A DNA stretch of 54,231 nt from Deltaproteobacteria bacterium (lineage in GTDB: Bacteria; Desulfobacterota; Desulfobacteria; Desulfobacterales; G020354645). The stretch spans positions 2,587,410 to 2,641,640 of the forward strand of contig CP070652.1 in assembly GCA_020354645.1 (NCBI GenBank), in the 5' to 3' direction. The notes under the pieces were generated by a model. That model was not told where the DNA came from, searched no databases, and saw nothing but the letters and a program-made list of their open reading frames with translations. Shown here one piece after another: positions 44,816 to 53,922 of the stretch. Numbering within the stretch: position 1 is the stretch's first letter; each line of letters starts with the position of its first letter. The position numbers were made by a program, and so were the translations under genes.

Positions 44816-46216
44816 TTAAAACTTGTACCGAAATCGGCAACTGGACCCATATATATTCTCATCAGCGGTACCGTCCTTTATCCTGCCGACTTCAAAGGCG
44901 TCCAAAGCATCACCGGCAACAAGAAAACCGGCGTTGATGGCGAATTCGAGGTTTTTATAAAGCATATATTTCAGATACACGTCAATTTCAAAACCGATTT
45001 CGTCATTGCTGCGTGATACACTATTGGAATCGGTGTATTTGATGTCCTCGGCCGTCAGCATGTACATGAGCGCCCCGCCGTACTTAAGCTTTTCGGTTGC
45101 CTGGCGGTCCCAGGCCAATTTGGTCATGATAAACCCCTTGTCCAGCATATAGGGCCGCTCGGTGAAATAGGTGTTGTCATCGGTGTAGAGCCCCTCAAAA
45201 ATTCCGATGTTGTCATCGATGTCGACATCCGTGGACAAAAAGCCGTCAAAGTCGCCATCGGCGGCATTGCCGTCACCCGAGGCGCGCCAGAAAGTGAAGG
45301 TGAATTTATTTTTACCGCTTTTGAGACCCACGTCGAGGTGGATAAAATTAGCGCTAAGATCAAAGTCACCGGTCCTGGAATTGCCTGAATAGTCAGAGTC
45401 ATCGATTTCGGCATCGTCTATGCTGCCGGTTTGTAACATCAGGTCCCAATTGACAAAGATGTTGTCAAAAGTAGTTCCGCCGTCTATGCCGAGAGTGAGG
45501 ACGTCCAGATCCACGTCACCGGCAAACCGTTTCAGCTCATACAGACGGGGGGTAATTGTACCCGGCGGCTCCGTGCTGGCCGGCGAGCCGAACTGCCACA
45601 ATCCGAAGAGGCCGACCGTTAAATCATCCGATGGCATGAAGTTTAGCCGGAGCAGCAAGTTGTCCTGGTCACGCACATTGTTGGCAGGCTCTCGCGGGAT
45701 CTCATCGACACCCCGCATCCAGGACAGTTGATAGTTAAAGGTATCTCTGGGAGCACCGGTGTAATCTACACCGGCAATGGTTTCCTGCCACAGGTATTTG
45801 TTGACTTTAAACGGCTGGAGCCCCATTCGAAATTTGGCCTTGGTATCCACACCCGGGATTTGCATGTCGAGATAGGCCCAGCGGGTTTCGACATTGACAT
45901 CATCACCCGAGAATGAACCACCTTGAGTTGTCTCACCAAAACGAATGCCGCCGATTTCAATGGCATAGACACCTTTGGTGTTGCCGTCATTGGATGCGGC
46001 TTCAAACCAGAAACGGTATTTGAGCTCGCCATAGTAATCATCCACCTTTTTATCATGAATTTTACCTTGCTGCTCGGAATCCAGCCAATCGGAGCGATTG
46101 GTGTAGAGCAAAAACCGGTGGTTCATGTCGCCGTGGAAGGCAAATTCCGCACCCAGCGCAGGGATCACCACCCCAAGGACGATTAATGAATATAACACAA
46201 TCTTCAATGTCTTCAT
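44816..46216 (-). CDS. Outer-membrane beta-barrel (porin-like) protein
   Basis: 466 residues. A signal peptide ends ALGA (about residue 23). The mature protein is a series of alternating amphipathic strands with acidic loops (DDYYGELKYRFWFEAAS, NKFTFTFWRASGDGNAA) and ends in phenylalanine after CRFRYKF, the classic C-terminal signature for barrel insertion. About 16 strands would fit the length. GGGAGGAAAACG precedes the ATG. It is probably an outer-membrane channel; the specificity is unknown. The FG-GAP protein gene follows it. Confidence 0.82.
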   Translation of the reverse strand: MKTLKIVLYSLIVLGVVIPALGAEFAFHGDMNHRFLLYTNRSDWLDSEQQGKIHDKKVDDYYGELKYRFWFEAASNDGNTKGVYAIEIGGIRFGETTQGGSFSGDDVNVETRWAYLDMQIPGVDTKAKFRMGLQPFKVNKYLWQETIAGVDYTGAPRDTFNYQLSWMRGVDEIPREPANNVRDQDNLLLRLNFMPSDDLTVGLFGLWQFGSPASTEPPGTITPRLYELKRFAGDVDLDVLTLGIDGGTTFDNIFVNWDLMLQTGSIDDAEIDDSDYSGNSRTGDFDLSANFIHLDVGLKSGKNKFTFTFWRASGDGNAADGDFDGFLSTDVDIDDNIGIFEGLYTDDNTYFTERPYMLDKGFIMTKLAWDRQATEKLKYGGALMYMLTAEDIKYTDSNSVSRSNDEIGFEIDVYLKYMLYKNLEFAINAGFLVAGDALDAFEVGRIKDGTADENIYGSSCRFRYKF

Positions 46217-46602
46217 CTCGTTTTCCTCCCATCAGGTTAAAGATTGATTAAAGAACTCAATTGACGAATCACCCCCCTCCCTGAGATAATCTTTTATTGC
46301 CAAAAGCGTATACAAAAAGATTGATATTCAGATTGCATGTGCTCACTGTTGGAAAATAACTGGGATGTTGATCCAAAAAGACTGCAAGGCCTGGAATCAG
46401 CCTTGCAGCAGTGATATTACGCTGATTTACATCTTTGCTTGAAGTACCATGATTGCATACCTTATTGTGACTTTATCACATACAGTACATAAGGAAATAG
46501 GATATTCCATATATTTTATTAAATAAAAGATTCTATTTTAGTCAATAGAAAAAACAAATGCCCTTGGCTTCAACCTTGAACTTAAAGGGCTAGGAAAGAA
46601 CC
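46217..46602. other. Divergent region between porin and symporter genes
   Basis: It holds a 9-bp perfect hairpin CTGCAAGGC/GCCTTGCAG (46382-46390, 46400-46408) with a T-rich stretch on its minus-strand side, and a CRP/FNR-family-like palindrome TGTGA-5 nt-TCACA (46466-46480). The canonical CRP and HcpR sites have a 6-nt centre, so the call is tentative. The site would lie about 120 bp before the symporter gene. No gene is seen. Confidence 0.35.
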
Positions 46603-48216
46603 ATGCCTTTGAACTTTCTCGATTGGACTGTTCTCTGCGCCTATCTTGCCGCCATGGTCGGTTTGAGTGTTACCCTGGCGCATGGGCAGAAAACGTCCCG
46701 GGATTATTATCTGGCCGGAAACAAAACAGCCCCCCTGCCGATTGCGCTTTCCACCATAGCCACCCAGTGCTCGACCAACAGCCTTATAGGTGCACCCGCT
46801 TTTGTGGCCTTTGCCACCGGCGGCGGTATCCTGTGGCTGCAGTATGAACTGGCCGTACCGTTTGCGATGATCTTTCTTATGGCGGTGCTGTTTCCGGTAT
46901 TCCGAAGACTCAATTTGATTTCTCTCTACTCCTTTCTGGAAAAGCGATTCGGACCGGGCACCCGTGTGACCATGAGCATTATTTTCCAGTTTCTCAGGGC
47001 CTTTTCAACGGGGGTAACCGTCTACGGCGTTTCACTGGTCCTGAAGGTCTGTCTGGGCATTCCCTTTTGGACAGCTGTGATGCTCCTGGGAGGCATCACT
47101 ATTATTTATGATACGCTGGGCGGCATGAAGGCTGTCATCTGGTCGGATGTTGTCCAGCTGATCGTTCTTTTCGTTTCGATACTGGCAGCCATCGGAGTGG
47201 CCGTAAGTCTGGTGGGGGGTTTTCAAGAAGTCCTGGGCCGCGTCGATCCGGATCGCTTGCACGCGGTAGATTTCGCTCATCACGGCTTGGGTGACGGTCA
47301 CACTTTCGCCTTCTGGCCCATGCTTTTGGGAGGATTGTTTCTTTATGTTTCCTATTATGGCTGCGACCAGACCCAGGCCCAGCGAGAACTGTCCACGCGA
47401 AGTGTCGGTGATACCAACCGCGCGTTGTTTCTGGACGGGATGCTGCGCTTTCCGCTGGTGGCGTCCTATTGCTTGCTGGGGATTTGCTTGGCGGCCTACG
47501 CCGCCGCAAACCCGGAGTTTTTAAAAGCCCTCCCGCTAAACGAAAGCGGTGAAACCAATTATAACTATGCCGTGCCGATTTTTGTTCTGCAGCATTTTCC
47601 GCACGGCATTATCGGGCTGGTAATGGTGGGGCTGTTAGCGGCGGCCATGTCCTCATTGGACTCCACCTTGAATGCGCTCAGTGCCTTGAGCATGGAAGAT
47701 GTTGTTAAGCGTTATACCCCAATGAAGTTTTCGCCGCGATTGGAGTTGCTCGCCTCAAAAATGCTTACCGTTTTCTGGGGGTCGGTCTGTATCTTTTTTG
47801 CTTTTTATGTCGGCGATATCTCGGAAACCGTTATCGAGTCGGTAAACAAGATCGGATCGATCATCAATGGACCCTTGTTGGCGGTCTTTCTGATGGGGGT
47901 GCTGAGCCGACGCATAAACAGCCGGGGCGCTGTGTCCGGATTTGTGACCGGCTTTGTCGTCAACCTGCTGCTCTGGGAATTTGCTCCGCAGTTTTCTTGG
48001 TTGTGGTGGAATGTAATCGGTTTTGTGATTGCCTACCTTGCAGGCTATTTGGTAAGCAAGGCATCGCCCACTAAAGTTCCCTTCGATTTGGAAAACACTT
48101 TCTTTCGGCAAAGCAAAACAGCAGCGCAAACATCAGGAATCGGTTGGAGGTTTTACTATATCGTACTTGCAGTCTATGGAACAGGCATTTTTCTATTTAT
48201 GGTAATTCTATTTTAG
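46603..48216 (+). CDS. Sodium/solute symporter (SSS family)
   Basis: 537 residues with about 14 membrane spans of the SSS/SGLT family. Family sequence includes DYYLAGNKTAPLPIALSTIATQCS (the first span region), GGMKAVIWSDVVQ and LLAAAMSSLDSTLNALSALS, the last containing the sodium-site serines. It imports a solute (sugar, proline, carboxylate or similar) with sodium; the substrate cannot be read. GGAAAG lies before the ATG. Its stop overlaps the stop of the convergent response-regulator gene by nine bases, so the two transcripts are antisense at their ends. Confidence 0.88.
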   Translation: MPLNFLDWTVLCAYLAAMVGLSVTLAHGQKTSRDYYLAGNKTAPLPIALSTIATQCSTNSLIGAPAFVAFATGGGILWLQYELAVPFAMIFLMAVLFPVFRRLNLISLYSFLEKRFGPGTRVTMSIIFQFLRAFSTGVTVYGVSLVLKVCLGIPFWTAVMLLGGITIIYDTLGGMKAVIWSDVVQLIVLFVSILAAIGVAVSLVGGFQEVLGRVDPDRLHAVDFAHHGLGDGHTFAFWPMLLGGLFLYVSYYGCDQTQAQRELSTRSVGDTNRALFLDGMLRFPLVASYCLLGICLAAYAAANPEFLKALPLNESGETNYNYAVPIFVLQHFPHGIIGLVMVGLLAAAMSSLDSTLNALSALSMEDVVKRYTPMKFSPRLELLASKMLTVFWGSVCIFFAFYVGDISETVIESVNKIGSIINGPLLAVFLMGVLSRRINSRGAVSGFVTGFVVNLLLWEFAPQFSWLWWNVIGFVIAYLAGYLVSKASPTKVPFDLENTFFRQSKTAAQTSGIGWRFYYIVLAVYGTGIFLFMVILF

Positions 48217-48612
48217 CTCCCCCAGCACTTCCTTGAGTTTGATTGACAGTTTGGAAAAAGAAATCGGTTTCTGTATAAACCCCTGGACCGCTCGTTTTAG
48301 ATTTTCTCCAATATCCTCCACAGCATATCCGGTTGAAACAAGTACTCTTATATCGGGGCGAATTTTTTTGAGCATTTGGTATAGCCTGCCGCCCGGAATA
48401 TCCGGCAGGCCAATATCTAGAATGGCCAAATCAATTTTTTCATCAAAACCATTGGCAATCTCAAGGGTTTCCTCCCCGCTTTTAGCCAACAGCACATGAT
48501 AACCCAAACGCTCTAAAATTGTTAGGCTTACACTCAATACATCTTCGTCATCATCAATTACCAATATGGTTCCGGATCCTTTTACAGGTTCTGCGGTTAT
48601 TGTTGGCCTCAC
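48208..48612 (-). CDS. Single-domain response regulator
   Basis: 134 residues, receiver domain only. The acidic pocket is Asp20-Asp22 (VIDDDEDVL), the phospho-acceptor is Asp66 in LAILDIGLP, the switch Ser/Thr lies in VLVSTGYA, and the Lys in FIQKPIS. There is no output domain, so it acts by protein contact or phosphotransfer. Its gene starts three bases after the histidine-kinase stop, so the two form a two-component pair. Receivers joined to such kinases often feed a further, unlinked phosphorelay. Confidence 0.87.
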   Translation of the reverse strand: MRPTITAEPVKGSGTILVIDDDEDVLSVSLTILERLGYHVLLAKSGEETLEIANGFDEKIDLAILDIGLPDIPGGRLYQMLKKIRPDIRVLVSTGYAVEDIGENLKRAVQGFIQKPISFSKLSIKLKEVLGELK

Positions 48613-48615
48613 TTG

Positions 48616-49932
48616 CTACTCCTTTGCCAGGACCGGTAATAAAATACGCACACTCGTGCCCTTGCCCAACTCGGACTCAACGCCGATCCATCCATCATGA
48701 TTTTTAACAATACCGTAAACGGCAGCCATCCCGAGCCCCCGACCCTGACGTTTCGTAGAAAAAAAGGGGTCAAAGATCTTGCCCTTGGTTTCTTCATCCA
48801 TTCCTTTACCGTCATCCGCTACCGTAATTCCCATATATTTGCCGGGTCTGAGGCCGGGATGGTTCTGGGCATATGTGTCATCGAAGGCTGCTTCTTTTAC
48901 CGATATTTTGATATGACCGGCGTCTTCAATGGCTTCCGCTGCGTTATTTAATACTGCGGAAAAGACCAGTTGGATTTGAGTCACATCGGCCGTCACAGGA
49001 GGGGCCTGGGGAAAAAAATCTGTTTCTATGGTTATATGAAAACCGAGGCTTGGTTTGAGCACGGCCAGCGTGTCATCCACCAATTCACGCAACGATATCA
49101 GAGAGGGCCGATACTTCCCCCCTCTGGCATATGCAAGGAGTTGGTCATTTAAACGTGTCATCCTACGGGCTGAATCTAGAATGCGCTGGGCATATTTTTG
49201 AACATTCTCAGCGTCGGAATAGTCGTTTTTCAGAAGTTCAGTATTTCCGGTAATGCCACTTAAAATATTGTTAAACTGATGGGCAATTCCGCCCGCCAAG
49301 GTGGCAATGGATTCCATTTTCTGAGTCTGCTGTAGCTGCCGTTGGAGCATTTTTTGCTCGGTAATATTAATTGAAGTTATAATGGCGCCATTGGAAAAAG
49401 GCGCAATCCTGATGTGAAGATATTTGTGGTCATATTCTTGTTCGGCAAATTCCCTTGATTGGCCGGTGGCGATACATTCCTTTAACTCCTGATACATGTC
49501 TCTGTTATGTCTTTGGGCATAATCTCGGTACATTACATCTCCAAGATTTGGCACTCTATCGCCCGACTTCTCCTTAGCGAGGTTATACCCTGTGACTCTG
49601 GCATCATTGTCCACAATTATTGTTTCAATCGGATTGTGCACGAATAAAGCGCGGTAACGCTCATCGCTTGAGCGCAGAAAATCTCTGGCGTGTCTGAGGC
49701 GGTTAATTGTGGATTGGGCGTGGGAACCAAAAATAATGAACAGGCACAATACAACCACACGGATGTAAACATCATATAACTCCGGTCCGATAAGCTCAGC
49801 GATGATATTGTATTTATTGGAAAAGAAAATATTTAGAATAGAATCCAGGACCCAGTAGATAATAGCTATAAAAAATCCGGCTATAATCATAGAATCCGTA
49901 ATTCTTTCCCGATCCTTCGGTAAAATATTCAT
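48616..49932 (-). CDS. Membrane sensor histidine kinase with PAS domain
   Basis: 438 residues: two N-terminal spans (about 15-36 and 56-70), a PAS domain (about 85-195, with ERYRALFVHNPIETIIVDND), a HisKA domain with phospho-acceptor His218 in LAGGIAHQFNNILSG, and a HATPase domain with NNAAEAI (N box), VADDGKGMD (G1) and GRGLGMAAVYGIV (G2). The GGIAHxFNNxL type is common in delta-proteobacterial hybrid-like kinases. Little periplasmic sequence is present, so the PAS probably senses an internal or membrane cue. It precedes the response regulator in one operon. Whether the pair controls the convergent symporter is unknown. Confidence 0.88.
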   Translation of the reverse strand: MNILPKDRERITDSMIIAGFFIAIIYWVLDSILNIFFSNKYNIIAELIGPELYDVYIRVVVLCLFIIFGSHAQSTINRLRHARDFLRSSDERYRALFVHNPIETIIVDNDARVTGYNLAKEKSGDRVPNLGDVMYRDYAQRHNRDMYQELKECIATGQSREFAEQEYDHKYLHIRIAPFSNGAIITSINITEQKMLQRQLQQTQKMESIATLAGGIAHQFNNILSGITGNTELLKNDYSDAENVQKYAQRILDSARRMTRLNDQLLAYARGGKYRPSLISLRELVDDTLAVLKPSLGFHITIETDFFPQAPPVTADVTQIQLVFSAVLNNAAEAIEDAGHIKISVKEAAFDDTYAQNHPGLRPGKYMGITVADDGKGMDEETKGKIFDPFFSTKRQGRGLGMAAVYGIVKNHDGWIGVESELGKGTSVRILLPVLAKE

Positions 49933-50318
49933 TTTTATTATACCCTTCGGTCATGTGTTTTGAGCTTACAATTCCGTATGCATCTTGTAAAACTGCAGCT
50001 ATTTTATCTTATAAAGGCAAAATCTTTTTGAGCGCATAGTACATGAGAACCGGTTGCAGCCACAAATACGGGATAAATTGGAGAAAATGAATGTCCGTTT
50101 TAGAGGAAAAGATAAGAAGTAATTTGTTTTCTTCCGTAATAGCCCGGTTTTTCTTGAATTAGAAAACAATGCATATCTAATATATCATTTGTTCAACCGT
50201 TAAACAAGAATTGAGATCAACATTCAAAAGAGAAGTCCAGCCCTGAAAGGCAGGGCTTCCCGGAAAGGAAACCATCTATTTCTTGCCATACAAACCGGGT
50301 GCTACTTCTAATAAAGTG
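49933..50318. other. Intergenic region with the second GCCCTG hairpin
   Basis: No gene is seen. GCCCTGAAAGGCAGGGC (50240-50256) with flanking AAG/CTT-like pairs is the second copy of the small hairpin found at 20933, in opposite orientation. On the minus strand it lies 62 bp after the acyltransferase stop and is followed by a moderately T-rich run, so it may act as its terminator. Confidence 0.4.
50240..50256. repeat. Small GCCCTG hairpin repeat, copy 2
   Basis: On the minus strand GCCCTGCCTTTCAGGGC, differing from copy 1 at 20933 by one loop base. The conserved stem and loop at two distant intergenic sites suggest a dispersed hairpin family. Confidence 0.5.
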
Positions 50319-51071
50319 TTAATTTCCTGTATCAGGTTTTGGTAAAGGATCAGGGACCCTGATCTGGCGGGGATCGTCGTATTCAGGAGAGTTAAAAAAA
50401 TTGTCGGTTTGGTACACCATGCGGTTAAGGATAGAATCCAATTGCTGTCTGTAAGCTTCGCAGTCTTCGCTGGCCGCATCAGCAGGGATCCATAGAAAGT
50501 CACTGCCATATAACAAAACAATCCGCGAAAAAGGCTTTGGGATAAGCGTGCGATCCCAGCTCCGAAGCCGCCAAAACCGTTCAGCACTCCAAATAACAGG
50601 GATAATCGGTAAGCCCGTCCTTTTTGCCAATACAATAATTCCCATTTTTGAAATGTAAGGCGGTCCTTTGGGAGCATCCACAACCAATCCACCCCTGTGC
50701 CCCTTGTTGAATAAGGGCAGCATTTCCCGAAGCGCCTCTGAACCCCGATAACTCGAAGATCCCCTAACCGCAATCCAACCATGGCGTTTTGTTACTTGGG
50801 CCGCAAGCTCACCGTCTTTACTTGAACTTGCCATTACCACGAATTCCAGATTTCTGTAAAAATAAATCAGAAAAAATAAACCTCTGTGCCAAGAAGCATA
50901 AAGAAGCCCCCTGCCGGGGTGGTCCTGAAGATATTTTCTTTCTATCTCTTGTCCGAATACGCTCACACTGCAGGTTCTGAACAAGAGTGCAGAAAAAAAC
51001 CAGGAAAACCAGCCAAAAACATATGAGATCACATAATACCACGGCATCATAGTTAACAAAAGCTCCCCCAA
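50319..51071 (-). CDS. DUF374 lysophospholipid/lipid A-type acyltransferase
   Basis: 250 residues. An N-terminal membrane helix (about 10-33) precedes a glycerolipid acyltransferase-like core: LLYASWHRGLFFLIYFYR (conserved His), MASSSKDGELAAQV, RGSSSYRGSEALREM and GLVVDAPKGPPY, the DUF374 pattern. Relatives transfer acyl groups to lipid A precursors or lysophospholipids at the inner membrane, including an alternative to LpxL/LpxM in delta-proteobacteria and Thermus-type organisms; the exact substrate is not certain. An overlapping 168-codon minus-strand frame is a shadow. Confidence 0.85.
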   Translation of the reverse strand: MGELLLTMMPWYYVISYVFGWFSWFFSALLFRTCSVSVFGQEIERKYLQDHPGRGLLYASWHRGLFFLIYFYRNLEFVVMASSSKDGELAAQVTKRHGWIAVRGSSSYRGSEALREMLPLFNKGHRGGLVVDAPKGPPYISKMGIIVLAKRTGLPIIPVIWSAERFWRLRSWDRTLIPKPFSRIVLLYGSDFLWIPADAASEDCEAYRQQLDSILNRMVYQTDNFFNSPEYDDPRQIRVPDPLPKPDTGN

Positions 51072-51296
51072 TTATAATACCTTGCCGTTTCCAAACATAA
51101 TGTTGGCGAAATGATCAAGAAATTAAACGATAATGTCATGATCTACAAAATTACGTTCCAATAAACTATCTAATTATGCTGGCCCTGCTGAGGAATTTTT
51201 TTGTCGATAACTCAAAAGGAAATTCTATCCCGAGGTTTTACAGAGGATTGAAAATAAGTTGAAGTAATAAAGGCTGTCGTATAACATTTAAATAGA

Positions 51297-51338
51297 AAGG
51301 CGGTTTATCTAACGTTGCCAGATTAAATAAACCGCCTT
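51297..51338 (-). terminator. Terminator of the HU gene
   Basis: AAGGCGGTTTAT (51297-51308) pairs perfectly with ATAAACCGCCTT (51327-51338). It lies ten bases after the HU stop on the minus strand and is followed there by CTATTT. A TTTTT run on the plus side makes it potentially bidirectional. Confidence 0.65.
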
Positions 51339-51347
51339 AGTTTTTCA

Positions 51348-51620
51348 TTAAATAGCATCTTTGAGTTGTTTGCCTGCTTTGAACTTTACGACGTTGGTGG
51401 CTTTGATTTTAATTACCGCACCAGTTTGAGGGTTACGCCCCTTGCGGGCTTTACGGCGGCTTTTTGAGAAGGTGCCAAAACCAACCAGAGTCACTTTACC
51501 GTCCTTTTTCTTGAGCCCCTTTGTTACGCCGTCAACGAATGAGTCTAAAACATTACCGGCCGCAGCTTTCGTGATGCCGGCATCTTTAGCCATTGCCTCG
51601 ATTAAGTCTGCTTTTGTCAT
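51348..51620 (-). CDS. hup: HU-family DNA-binding protein
   Basis: 90 residues, the standard HU length. It has MTKADLIEAMAKDAGITKA at the N-terminus, LVGFGTFSKSRRKARKGRNP in the core and the DNA-bending arm with NPQTGAVIKIKA (the Pro for intercalation), ending VVKFKAGKQLKDAI. It is a dimeric nucleoid protein that bends DNA. A strong AGGAGG ribosome site lies before the ATG. It is a single gene with its own terminator. Confidence 0.95.
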   Translation of the reverse strand: MTKADLIEAMAKDAGITKAAAGNVLDSFVDGVTKGLKKKDGKVTLVGFGTFSKSRRKARKGRNPQTGAVIKIKATNVVKFKAGKQLKDAI

Positions 51621-51867
51621 TCTGCCTTTCCTCCTTTTTGGGGTTTGGGTTTATGCCTGCAACTCATTTTTTGTTCTATAGCTTCTACAGAAGAGAAACC
51701 TGAATGTCAATATTTTATTAGCTTTTTATAACTTGTTCGCGGCCAATCCACAAGTATCAGGCTAAAAAACCGTTCCGACCCCTAAAAATCAGTCGTTATA
51801 GGCTTAACCAGGTTCAAAAAAACCATGTCGAGTGTCCAGGTTAACGGTTTCAGCTCCGCTGCGCTTC

Positions 51868-52803
51868 TCAATTGACCCGCTCGGTCATATCATCAGCAGA
51901 GCGGACAACATAGTTAGACAGATCCCGCGCCCTGGGATTGCGTGGATCAGCCCAGTCATAGAACCCTTTGCCGCTGCTGGCCCCAAATTCACCATTTTTG
52001 ACCATACGCATCAAAGTCAGCGGGGGATACATACGGGGGTCGTTTGAGGCCTGATACATTTCCAGCGCTACTCGCAGCATGGTGGGTGCGGTAACGAAGT
52101 CATGCAGCTTAAACGTCCCCTGAGGATGGCCCAAGCTTGTGTTTAGACCGACGTCACCATCATCAACTGTTATCTTACCTTGCTCCAGAAGCCGAACGGC
52201 ATCCAACATCTGGGGAACCAACAGTCGATTGACCCAAAACCCCGGTATATTCGGTGCCAGAAAAGGAGCTTTCTTCATTTCGAGCAATGCATTACGGGTA
52301 AACTCAACTGTCTCGGCCGTAGTCTTGGCTCCCGGTACTACCTCTACGCCAGGCATCAGTGGCACCGGGTTCATGCCATGCGTGACGATAGAGAGTTCGG
52401 GTCTCCCGCCGGCTTCACCCATTATATCGATGTTCAGGCTACTGGTGTTGGACCAGAAGATGACGTTGTCGGGAAGCTGAGGCAGAATTTCTCCAAGTAC
52501 AGAGCATTTCAGATCAAGATCTTCAAAAATCACCTCAAGAAAAACTTCACAGCCTTTGGCCTTCTCCATAAAGTCATTTTTTTCTTTGTAAATTTTTATG
52601 TTATCGACTGTTTTCTTCCAGAAATCCGGGTCATCGATTTTAAACTTTTTGGCTACTTTTCCGGCAAGACCCTCGCAAAAAGCAACCGTTCCGGCCAGTG
52701 TTTCTGGATTGGAGTCATGACAGTAAACTTCGTGGCCGGTCATGGCGCATTGTGTAATCCAGCCACGTCCCATTACTCCCGTACCAATGACAGCAAGCTT
52801 CAT
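51868..52803 (-). CDS. 3-hydroxyacyl-CoA dehydrogenase family protein
   Basis: 311 residues. The NAD-binding Rossmann fold starts at residue 3 with VIGTGVMGRGW (GxGxxG at 7-12). The catalytic region reads SIVTHGMNPVPLMPGVEVVPG, where the His-Glu pair of the family is present (HGMNPVP; usual HFFNPVP). The C-terminal domain contains GFWVNRLLVPQMLDAVRLLE and GKGFYDW. The enzyme would oxidise a 3-hydroxyacyl-CoA (or a related hydroxy acid) in fatty or aromatic acid degradation. The THGMNPVP variant and the extra C-terminal length suggest a subfamily with a different substrate. AGGAGG lies before the ATG. Single gene. Confidence 0.85.
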   Translation of the reverse strand: MKLAVIGTGVMGRGWITQCAMTGHEVYCHDSNPETLAGTVAFCEGLAGKVAKKFKIDDPDFWKKTVDNIKIYKEKNDFMEKAKGCEVFLEVIFEDLDLKCSVLGEILPQLPDNVIFWSNTSSLNIDIMGEAGGRPELSIVTHGMNPVPLMPGVEVVPGAKTTAETVEFTRNALLEMKKAPFLAPNIPGFWVNRLLVPQMLDAVRLLEQGKITVDDGDVGLNTSLGHPQGTFKLHDFVTAPTMLRVALEMYQASNDPRMYPPLTLMRMVKNGEFGASSGKGFYDWADPRNPRARDLSNYVVRSADDMTERVN

Positions 52804-53167
52804 TTTACCCTCCTCTTTTTTAATGTTTTAAAATCAACATTTTCACATGACGTCTGTATCGCATGCGAATAGATTCTGTTCAAGACCCAAGAGCTTCCTC
52901 TTTTAGAGTGATCCTTAAAAATATGTTCCGGCTTTTCGTTTACATCTCTATAGATAAATGGGGGAACCCGTGTCAAATGAAAAGAATTTTTGGCCCTAAA
53001 AGGGTGAGGTTCCGAAATGCTCAAAGTTAATTTTTAATATATATCAAATTGATGACTGCTTTGCTGGAGGGAATTTTGCCGAAAAGTTGCCGAAACACGG
53101 CCTTTTTAGCTGTGAATCGTTTAGCCTCTTTTGTTCTGTCTTCTAAAGTCATCCGGCTGGAGCTCAG
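52804..53167. other. Intergenic region
   Basis: No gene, repeat or clear terminator is seen in these 360 bp. Two minus-strand genes flank it; the right half is AT-rich and could hold the promoter of the dehydrogenase gene, but no box is convincing. Confidence 0.3.
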
Positions 53168-53848
53168 CTAAGCTTTTGTGTTTTCGATATGAGAACCGGG
53201 GCTGGCGTTTTTTTCGAGCTCTTTTAAGTCTTGTCTGTACACGTATACTATTCGCTGGGCAGCCGTAAAATTTGCCAAAAGAGCCACCAGCCAAACAGCA
53301 AGCTTCAAAGCGACGGGGTGGATCAAAGCCCCCAAGCCAATAAATATTATGCGTTCAGGGCGCTGCATTAAACCTACGCTGGCTTCAAAACCCAAGCCCT
53401 CCGCGCGGGCTCGGGTATAACTGACCATCAACGAACCACATAAAGCCAGAAAAATAGCAACCGATGACAAATAATCTTTGTTGAGAACAAAGTGGGCAGC
53501 AATCCCAAAAAATATGATGAACTCTGCATAACGGTCGACCGTGGAATCAAACATTGCGCCGAACCGGGTCACCTTATTGCTGGATCTCGCCAAGGTTCCG
53601 TCAACTGCATCGCAAAGGCCCCCCAACAATACTAACAGTCCTCCAATCCTCAAATGCCCCGCAAGAAAAATCAAGGCAGCAAAAGCGGCGATGATGACGC
53701 CCATAACAGTAATCGCGTTCGGATGAATCCCCAATTTAACTAATATCTTTATCAACGGTTTCGTCAAACCGATGAAGCCATCCTGCAGTTGTTGGGGAAT
53801 CAGGCTTCCGCTTGTTTTTACCAATTGGCGACCTTTTATTTTATACAT
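53168..53848 (-). CDS. CDP-alcohol phosphatidyltransferase
   Basis: 226 residues from the ATG at 53848, where GAAGG lies about 6 nt upstream; a longer in-frame start at 54010 would run into the repeat element and adds only basic sequence. About six membrane spans. The family motif D(x)2DG(x)2AR(x)8G(x)3D(x)3D is complete: Asp80, Asp83, Asp101 and Asp105 in LCDAVDGTLARSSNKVTRFG and what follows. The enzyme transfers a CDP-linked lipid to an alcohol; phosphatidylglycerol-phosphate-, inositol-phosphate- or serine-type acceptors cannot be told apart by eye. Inner membrane, phospholipid synthesis. Confidence 0.88.
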   Translation of the reverse strand: MYKIKGRQLVKTSGSLIPQQLQDGFIGLTKPLIKILVKLGIHPNAITVMGVIIAAFAALIFLAGHLRIGGLLVLLGGLCDAVDGTLARSSNKVTRFGAMFDSTVDRYAEFIIFFGIAAHFVLNKDYLSSVAIFLALCGSLMVSYTRARAEGLGFEASVGLMQRPERIIFIGLGALIHPVALKLAVWLVALLANFTAAQRIVYVYRQDLKELEKNASPGSHIENTKA

Positions 53849-53922
53849 AATTACCTTCTTTTTTCTTGTATTTGAAAACCCTGCTGAGGCTAGAACTGGT
53901 TTCAAAACCTTTTTTGAACCAA

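Noticed and set aside
50276..50782. 168-codon minus-strand frame inside the DUF374 gene
   Set aside because: It is a shadow in another frame; the 250-codon frame carries the conserved WHRGLF and DAPKGPP motifs.
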